This document shows positions 39,001 through 48,000 of a stretch of DNA of 64,000 bases, in pieces. The stretch spans positions 638,996,585 to 639,060,584 of the forward strand of contig OX422210.1 of assembly GCA_949130495.1 (NCBI GenBank), written 5' to 3'. The notes beneath the pieces are model-generated. The model was not told where the DNA came from. It ran no database searches and saw nothing but the letters and a program-made list of their open reading frames with translations. The first letter of the stretch is position 1. Each line of letters starts with the position of its first letter. The position numbers and the translations under genes are program-made. The stretch is from Sambucus nigra. Its lineage: Eukaryota; Streptophyta; Magnoliopsida; Dipsacales; Adoxaceae.

Positions 39001-42000
39001 CTATCATCCGCTCATGCCGTCTCTAGTTGAATGCCCTTGTTAAGATATTACTTGTGACCTCCATTACTATTGCCTCCGATGGTTGTTTTCTCTCATCGCG
39101 ACTCCGATCGACGTCCTAGATGTATTGACTATTGTTGAGGATTACCCTGGGGATTTCTTTGACATCTTCAAAGGATTGTTGGGTCACTCATACCAAATTC
39201 CGGGATATTGAGGTGTTAGATATCGAAGAATTTTTTCTCATCTTTGGCGAGGACGAGGCCGGGCTCTGCATCTGGATTTCTTCAATATATTTGCTTAAGG
39301 TTGTCGAGAGACTCGTACCAAATACCTTGATACAAACTCATTTTTGTCCGACTGTCTTCTTCCCACTCTTTGGCCAAGAAGACAATTGATTTGTGTTTAG
39401 CACCTCAGCTGATTCTTCTGAGTTAGCTGTTTCAGATCGTCTTAGTTTGCTTCACATGAGTATATGGACCCATCTTAGGACCTGTTTGAGTTCTTTTGGG
39501 GGATCCAGATGCAACGCCTTGCGAAGGTGCTCATTTGTAGTGTTTCGACCCTTCTCTGGCATTGAATTTGATGTGATCCGAGGGATATTTTGGTCATATC
39601 CTCTCTTATTTTTTTGCTCCATATATAGTTAATCATATTTTCTTCTTATGTTGCATTTTATTTTATTTCATTTCATATTGTATTGGTCTATTTAGAGGAT
39701 GAGATTTAGGTGAACACTTGAGTATTAGGTATTTGTATAGATGGTAATAAGTCCCACATTGGTTAGTTACTCCTTTAGTGCTCACCTTCCTATCCTATAA
39801 ATAGACCACTACTCTTCCTCATTTGGGGACTTGAACTTTTGAGTAAAAGCTTAGTTATATTTCGCTCTCTAAATTGGTGTGGTGCCTTTAGAGTTGCCAT
39901 TAGACGTGTGGTTACGTCAATTGGTATCAGAGCGAGGTGTCGCTCCCCATTGTGTGTGAGGTGCATGGTTCAAAGTCTCGACCGAGTCAACACGGAATCG
40001 GCCGAGTTGACTCGGAATCGGTAGGGGGTGAGACGATATCGGGTCACGATTCGAAAAAATATAAATATTGGACGATATCTGCTTGACTCGCCGATATATC
40101 GGGCGATCCGAGATGTAGGCCCGATATACGGCGGATATAAACCATCACGGGCGAGTTAAGTTGAAAAACAGTGAAAATGTTGAAAAAGTGGGGAAAAAAA
40201 CAAGGAATCTTGATGATATTGTCCAATAATGTAATTAATTACCTGTTAACAGCTTTGGAGACAAAAATAAGGTCACGGGTGTTGTAAAATTGTCCGATCT
40301 TTAGCTATAAAACAAAGCAGCAGCAAACCACTTCATACTCATCAATTTTCGCCCAAAAAAGCAGCTGAAACCTTTCATTAGCTGCCAGAGAAGAAGAAGA
40401 AGAGACGAAGGGCTTTTCAGCGCTAGATTTCTCTCTCTCTCTCTCTCTCTCTCTTTCCTGTTTCGACCCTAGGTATATGCTTCCACCAGTTGAGTTTTGA
40501 GCTAGTGGTTTAAAAATGGGCCGGTGGTTTTAAAAGAATGGTTTGTCTTTTTATTTTAACTTAAGTTGGTGTGTTTAAAAATGGTTTTAAAAGAATGTTT
40601 TTTAAAGAATATTTTTTGTGTGTTTTTACTTTTAACTTAAGTTTGTCTTTTGAGTTAGTGGTTTAAAATGGGCCGGTGCTTTTAAAAGAATGGTTTGTCT
40701 TTTTTCTTTTAACTTAAGTTGTGTTTAAAAATGGTTTTAAAAGAATGTTTTTTAAAGAATGTTATTTTTAAAAGAATGTCTCTTTCCTTTTTTTTTTAAA
40801 GAATGTTTTTATATTTTTTTATAAAGAATGTTTGTATATTTTTTGTAAAAAAATAATAATTTATGCATCCTTTTTTTAAAAAATAACTCTAAATTGTATT
40901 TTTTTTACCATAGTTAACGTTTTTAAATAACATTTGCATACTTTAAAAAAAAAATTCTACTAAAAAATAAAAGTAGAATGTTTCAAAAAAATCCTCAAAC
41001 ACCCATTTAACTAATATCCTCTTATTTTTAAAGGTCCGCGCCAACGGCAAACAAAAATAACAGTAAAGTTATTTTTTTTGAAAAAAAGATGCAAATCTTT
41101 TTTATTAGTTTAGTTATTTTTTACAACATTAACTCTTGTAAAAAATAACATTTGCATCCTTTAAGAAAAAGTACTATACTAAAAAATAACATTTGTACCT
41201 TTTTTTATTTTGTAGAATGACTCCTAAACTAGATATTGGGTGGGAACATGGAACTGCTGTTGATGGAAATAGATTGTTTTTCAATATTATTATTGATTTA
41301 CTATGCAATATTGAATCTGGCAACTCTGTCGCGCTTCAGTATAACCAATTCTACAATGCAATGCATATTGAATGTATCTCATTGGTCCACATTGTTAATC
41401 TTATTTTTTAAAAATTTTCTATATTTTTTCTGGAATTTTTTGCGTTCTCTAAATAGCGTAATTATGCGTATCGCCCGATACCGCGACCGAGTTGAAAATC
41501 GTGTGTCCGATACCGGGACCGATATCGAGACTTTGAACCATGGTGAGGTGTCACCATAATTTTTTTCATTTTTGTTTGTGAGGTGTCACAACAATTTTTT
41601 TTTATTTAAATCGTTTTCCACATTTTAATGGCTCCCCAAAAGGCAACACTTGATGAGAGATTTATCCAAATGCAAGAGCAAATGAGAGAAGAAATGGCCT
41701 CCTTCATGAGGCAACACATGGCCACCCTTATCCAACCATGGTTCAAAGTCAAGGCCGATACCGCGACGATACGGCCGAGTTGACTAGGTATCGGTGCCCA
41801 CCGATCCGATTCCGAGTTACGAGTTGAGTTTTCAATTGTTGATGTAAATCGACCCTATAGCGGTAATTTCTCGGTAATATCGGTGATATAGCGGTATAAT
41901 CGGCCCATATCGACGATATCGCAGTAGAATAGGCCCATATCGGCGATATCGTGATGGAATCGATCCATATCGGCGATATTATGATGGAATCGGCCCATAT

Positions 42001-45000
42001 CGGCGATATCGCGATGGAATCGACCTATATCGGTGATATCACAGCAGTATCGACCCATATCGGTGATATATCGATCGAGATGGTATAAGTTACTAAGAAT
42101 CAATCTCTCTCTCTCCAGTGTTGTGTTGGTAAGCGTGGTTTTTTGAGGGGGTTACGAAATGCTAATTGTTTTTTAATTTAGTGTGCTGTGTGTATGGGTT
42201 ATTTGGTCATCGTGTGGATTTAATTTAGTGCATTGTATATGTGCCAATTTTTTTTTAAAGAATGCAAACTATCCAAATGTTATTTGTTATTATTTTTTAT
42301 AATAATGTTCCCAATGTTATATTTTAATATGTTATTATTCATAAAAAAAACGTAAATGTTATTCTTTTACAAACAAATATACAACTGTAATTATTGTCAA
42401 AATAATATTTGTATCCTCTAAACATTTGTAAAAATAATATTTGCATCATTTATGTAAAAATAACATTTGCAACACAAGTAAAAAAAAATATTTGCATCCT
42501 CTTTGTTATTTTTACATAAATGATGCAAATATTATTTTTACAAATGTTTAGAGGATACAAATATTATTTTGACAATAATTACAGTTGTATATTTGTTTGT
42601 AAAAAAATAACATTTACATTCCTTTTATAAAAAAATAACATTTGCATCATTTTTTGTAAGAAAATAACATTCGCTTCCTTTTTGTAAAAAACGATCGTAA
42701 AAAAAATGTAGTGTTTTGTCAAAATCACTATTTGTATCCTCTTTGTAAACAAATAACAATACTAAAAAAGAAACATTTCTATCCGTTTTATAAAAGGATA
42801 ACATACTTAAAAAACACATTTTTATCATCTTACTAAAAATAATACTAAGAATATAATAGTTGTATCCTCTTTGTAAAAAAAAAATTATCCTCTTACTAAA
42901 AAAGTAACATTTGTTTTTCTTTGTAAAACATAATATTTGTATCCTCCGTGAAAAAAAAACATTGATTTATTATGGAACATTGAATCTGCCAAGTTCGCAG
43001 CACGTCAATATAATCAATTGTACAATGTTATGCATATTAAAGGATAGTTTTAAACTTATCTGATTGGTCCACATTGTTAATGGTATTTTTTTTAAAATTT
43101 CTAGATTTTTTTCAGAATTTTTTGCGCTCTCTAAATAGTGTATCTTTACGTATCGCCCGATACCGTGACCGAGTTGAAAATCGAGTGGCCGATACCGGGG
43201 CCGATACCGGGACCGATACCGAGACTTTGAACCATGTATCCAACACATGTCATCACTTTTGCAAAACCCTACCCCTACCCCTACCCAAAACCCATACCCA
43301 ACCCCAACTCCACCACCGCCCTAACTACCCACCCACCTATTAATATTTCACCACTAACCTCACACCACCCTCCTGCCACCACCAGCCGCCTGCCACCTCC
43401 TGCCGCTGTCACTTTTTCGGTAGCCGGAAAAATTTCAAACTCCTCCAAATTCCCCCAAACTTCTCCCACGCCCTCTTCTTATCCCGATCCACAACTTCCC
43501 CTAAAACAACCTCTACTGCCCATTTTTTTCGGCTCCGGCGAAGTCGGCACTCTTCCCCCACCCCCTTCCGATGGTCCAATCAATGATCCGACTTCGGATC
43601 CATACTACCCACCCCCGGGAGACCCAACCCCTCTATTTTCATCCCATTTGGCCAACTCTGATCATCGGACCTCCGGAACTCCGGCCAACCCGGGTGGGGC
43701 AGCCCCCAAGCCTTCCAAACCCCTCTTTTTTCCACATTTTTAACCCGAATAACTCCTGAATTATCCCCCACCCCATAGACCCTATCCATGGTCCTTTCAT
43801 GTCCCCTACCCATCCACCACCCTCCACCCCACCCCCGTTGCATCCTCCACCCTTGCCCCCACCTTTTGTTCACCTATATTACACCTCCCACACCCCCCCT
43901 ATACCACCCCCACCCCTTCCGTCTCACATCAACGTGAGTGAGCTGTCGAGTTTTTTTCCTCCACCTCACACGACTCCCAACCCCATATTCGTGATTGGAT
44001 TCCACCCCCCAACTTGCCACCTCCACCATCGGATATTTTTCCCCCACCCCCGCTCCCAACCCCAGGGGCATTTACTAGGTGCTTGTCCCCATTTTTTCCA
44101 TGACCATCCTCTCCCCCACCCGGTGTTTACCCCACCTCTAGTTGCAGATCCACCTCCGACCACCCCACCTCATGTTCAGGACCCAGTTCTTCCACCTCAT
44201 ATCACAAGGCAGACTCCGTTTGTTGGTTTTGAGGATCTCCTCACAGGTGATGATGTCGTGATTCCTGCCCTACCAGGGGGTGACCCGTTGGCTTTAGCTC
44301 CTCTCTCGGAGTTTGCATGGGGACATTCGGGTCGATGTACCCATGTTTGACGGTCGACAGCAGCCGGATGCAGTTGTTGATTGACTTGTCTCGATGGAGC
44401 GCGTGTTTAATTACAAACACGTTACGAGACGCAAGTGTGTTCTATTAGCCGCGACGAAGTTTCAGGGGTATGCCGCTGTTTGGTGGCATGATCTAGAGCA
44501 GAGACGGGTGGTTGAGGGCCCCCCGCCTATTCAAACTTGGGCCGCGTTGAAGTCTCTATTGCTTGCCGTCTTTCTTCCAGCTACATATGAGCGGGACCTC
44601 TTCGCTAGAGTTCAGACTTTGCGCCAAGAGACAACGGTGGTTGATTATACGGAGCGCTTTCAGTTACTGTGTACTCGGGCCTGACTTGACGAGTCTGGGG
44701 AGCAGCGGATCAACCGCTATATCACCGGCCTCCGGTCCTACATACAGAGAGACTTGGCCTTGCGTGACATACCCACCTTCGCTAAGGCGGTGGAGTATGC
44801 CACCAAGCTCGAGACACATCATTTAGCAGCCGCAGCCCGTGCCTCTTCTCGGGTTCCATCTCCTCTAGTGACCACTATCCCAGCTCCTCCGTTAGCTCCA
44901 GCTTCTGCTCCCGCCCCTTCTGCCGCTACCGCACCACCTTCAAACCCCGTTCTAACCTTCAACTGCTACAACTGTGGTGTTGTTGGTCATCGAGCTTCTG

Positions 45001-48000
45001 CTTGTCCTACTTAACGTCGCCGTGCCCTGATGGCGATGACTCATGTGCCCAATAACCTGTCGAATAATTATGTTGACTTCGGGCACGCATTGATCACTAT
45101 CTTGACCGGCGACGGCGACGAGGAGGGCATCCCCCTTTGAGTTCGAGGACGAACTCTTTTCTGAGAAGGGGAGAATGATGTGATCCGGGGATATATTGGT
45201 CATATCCTCTTTTATTTTTTGCTCCATATATAGTTGATCATATTTTCTTCTTATGTTGCATTTTATTTTATTTCATTTCATATTGTATTGGTCTATTTAG
45301 AGGAGGTGATTTAGGTGAACACTTGAGTATTAGGCATATTGTATAGATGGGAATAAGTCTCACATTGGTTAGTTACTCCTTTAGTGCTCACCTCCCTATC
45401 CTATGATTTAGGTGAACACTTGAGTATTAGGCATATTGTATAGATGGGAATAAGTCTCACATTGGTTAGTTACTCCTTTAGTGCTCACCTCCCTATCCTA
45501 TAAATAGACCACTCCTCTTCCTCATTTGGGGGCTTGACCTTTTGAGTAAAAGCTTAGTTATATTTCTCTCTAAATTGGCGTGGTGCCTTTAGAGTTGCCA
45601 TTAAACGCGTTGTTACGTCAAAATTACTGCCGTCCTTGAATGAGTTGGTGTATTGATTCTCATTGTGACCAATTCCTTGGTTGAATTCGATTGTCCGACA
45701 TTGGTTTAAGCCTCATGCCGTCTTTTTGGGTATTTGTTAGTAGATATTCTTGGAGATTTCGTGGACGACTCTCTTATCAAGTGGGGGAGTCTGATGGAAA
45801 TTATGTAACTCTGGGGATTGCCTTTCCTCCCTCCTCCGCGCCCGGGCCAAGCCTTATTAAGTGAGGGAGATTGATGTATACGTGGGCCTTTGGAGAATTA
45901 ATTGTACTTTTTAGATTGTTTTATCGCATTATTAATAGTAGAATAAGTGAATTTTCTTTTGGATTGTCCAAGAAAAGGTTAGCTCCAGTTATTGCCCACC
46001 ATGTCGATGCCTTTTGTTTTCTTTTATTTGGCATCACATAATTATTGAAGATATGAGAAAGAGTTCGAGGGAAAACCCTTGTTATGTCATAGTATGTGTG
46101 CAAGTCCCGCAACGCTTGCATCATGCACATAAAGATCTTTTTTTACACGTCTTGTACAATGTGTGCCTTGCTTCAATCAGGTGCACCTCGCCTTGGGCCA
46201 TGCGCCTAGGCTCAGCTCTAGGGAGACCTTCGTGCCTTGGTACGTCTTGTGCCTTTAATAACTATGACAGTATCGAATCAGCTGAGTCGAATTGATTTCA
46301 GCACTCAACATTTTGAAATTGTTGCTTGTAACTATATATTAACGTCATCAACTGGAATTGTAACTATATATTAACGTAACTATATATTAATGTAATCAAC
46401 TTGAAATTGTTGCCTAAGAATGCAGTGGCGGATCCAGGATTACAGTCCGACCGGGGCGAAATCGGTTCAAAATTCCATATGCAAAAGTTTCGAGTGTTAC
46501 CAGGGGTTCAGGGGCGGGAGCCCCTAGGCGATTTTTTTTTGGGTTATTTCTAATTTTAAACAAATTATAGCTTTATAATGCTCAAACAATTACTCTCAAT
46601 CATTATTAACAATATCTAATTAATTTCTCCATGACTTCCTATTTAAAAAATACCACATATTTCAGACTACAAATATCACCACATACTTAAATTGAACATT
46701 GAACAACTTTAAATTAAACTACGCATACATACAAAAAGTTAAATTGAACAACTCCACATACAAAAAACTAAACTACACAACTCCACATACATAAAATTTC
46801 TACCACATACAAAAAATATATAAATACATAAAAATAATACCAAAAAACCCTAGATTTTTATTTTTGAAAAATTCAACCGGGGCCACCCCCCCTCTTCTGC
46901 CCTATGTGGCTCCGCCACCGTAAGAATGTATCTTTGGTTGACTTCGCATATCTGAACTGTGTATTTGTAACTGTGCTACATAGTTGCACAATTGAACTTC
47001 TTACATTTATCTGACTTGGGGAACTCTAAACCAAGACTAGATTCTGATTGTGAATAGATACCAAAACGAACCAAGCCTGGATCTTGCAGGTTGTTCAGTA
47101 TTAACTTATATGACCTAAGATTTTCAATTATTGTTGCCTTGTAGTGAATGATGCTGGAAACATTTCTTTCTCAACTTTAATGGGTAAAATAAACAAAAAG
47201 AATATAAGAAGATAAAGACTTGTGTATTGTAGGGGATGCTGCAGTGTTCATGTTTTGTGAATTTTATCTCGCAATGGGACTAATTATACTGCATTCCAGT
47301 GCTTTCCATTTAAGCTACAACATGCTCTTGAATCAAATGCGATGTGAAGATGGTAATCCGGAAACTTTGCTCCGGAATTCATTTTATCAATTTCAAGCTG
47401 ACCGATCTATTCCTGATCTTGAGGTTAGTTGCCATTGAACAGTTCGTTACACACACTCTTTCTCTCCCCTAACTTCAAATCCATTTCTAATTTATTTAAT
47501 GATGTTATATTGGCAGAAACAGGCAAAGCACCTTGAAGAGGAGAGGGATTCAATTATAATTGAAGAGGAAGATAGCTTAGAGAATTATTACTCTCTACTG
47601 CAGCAATATAGAAGCTTGAAAAAAGATGTCCGGGATATTGTGTTTTCTCCAAGGTATTGCTTACCTTTCTTGCAGCCTGGCAGGCTTGTATGCATCCAGC
47701 TCACTGGGAGTGGTGAAAGTTGCCCTTCTTTCTCCATTGAGGACCAGGTTACATGGGGAGTTATAATCAATTTTGAAAGGGTGAAGGGTCTTTCTGAAGG
47801 TGAGATGGTTTTGAAGTGGACACCACCTTCCTTTTTATTTTAGTGGGAATTTGAGTAGAAGAAAAGAACTGAGAATGCTGATTCTGCAAGAGATCTCCAC
47901 TAAACTATATTTAATACAAAATACTCCCCAAATCTATGTATTTTGTTTCAAAGACCCCATTTTGGGGACTTTTTAGCTACGTCTATAGCGACACATAGGA

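Larger units (their letters stand above)
41737..43236. mobile_element. hAT-family copy B (1500 bp), duplication TATCCAAC
   Basis: The same CATGGTTCAAAG termini as copy A, flanked by perfect TATCCAAC (41729-41736 and 43237-43244). It shares internal stretches with copy A (TTGATTTACTATGCAATATTG-like near 42966; GCGTATCGCCCGATACCG-like near 43148). It carries a 30-bp tandem array and a perfect 100-bp inverted repeat. The insertion splits gag. Confidence 0.93.
41628..45014 (+). pseudogene. Retrotransposon gag, interrupted
   Basis: The frame opens at 41628 ([16 protein letters not shown]..) and is cut at codon 37 by hAT copy B. It resumes at about 43245 in a very Pro-rich region (43245-44345, frame shifted). 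It then carries a retrotransposon gag domain (44346-44820; [35 protein letters not shown]) and a CCHC zinc knuckle (44964-45005; [14 protein letters not shown]). A TGA near 44684, where related gags have Arg, is a likely C-to-T change. Gag would form the particle shell and bind RNA; this copy cannot be made whole. Confidence 0.82.
39569..45620 (+). mobile_element. Gag-only LTR retrotransposon with two nested hAT copies
   Basis: 5' LTR 39569-39919, primer-binding site TGGTATCAGAGC (39922-39933), gag, polypurine AGAAGGGGAGAA (about 45163-45174), 3' LTR 45176-45620. Flanks GAATT and AAATT (39564-39568; 45621-45625) fit a 5-bp duplication with one change. Removing the two hAT insertions leaves about 2.97 kb, with gag leading almost directly to the 3' LTR; no protease, reverse transcriptase or integrase is present. 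This fits the gag-only non-autonomous plant elements called TR-GAG, though deletion of pol from a Ty3/gypsy parent is an equal explanation. Confidence 0.85.
34430..46110 (+). mobile_element. Old, heavily interrupted LTR retrotransposon
   Basis: A diverged 5' LTR (about 34430-34755) ends before TGGTATGAGAGC (34761-34772), one mismatch from the Met-tRNA primer-binding site. A diverged 3' LTR (about 45873-46080) shares with it a block around ATTGTTTTATCGCATTATTA and a GATATGAGAAAGAGTT-type end, and is preceded by purine-rich AAGTGAGGGAGA. The LTRs are only loosely alike, so insertion is old. The interior carries a minisatellite, a hAT element and the gag-only LTR element. No pol domain was recognised. 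Confidence 0.5.
33915..47299 (+). other. MTR4 intron 7, 13.4 kb, nested transposons
   Basis: Runs from GTATGC to TTCCAG. It contains an old LTR element, a gag-only LTR element inside it, three hAT-type insertions within those two, and a fourth hAT-type element at 46423-46920. The ends splice in phase (AG + T gives Ser495). 33915-34400 and 46930-47299 look like original intron sequence. Confidence 0.9.

Noticed and set aside
41855..42103. Minus-strand frame of repeated [10 protein letters not shown]
   Set aside because: It is the translation of a 30-bp tandem array.
43281..44163. Gly/Trp-rich minus-strand frames
   Set aside because: They are shadows of the Pro-rich gag region on plus.
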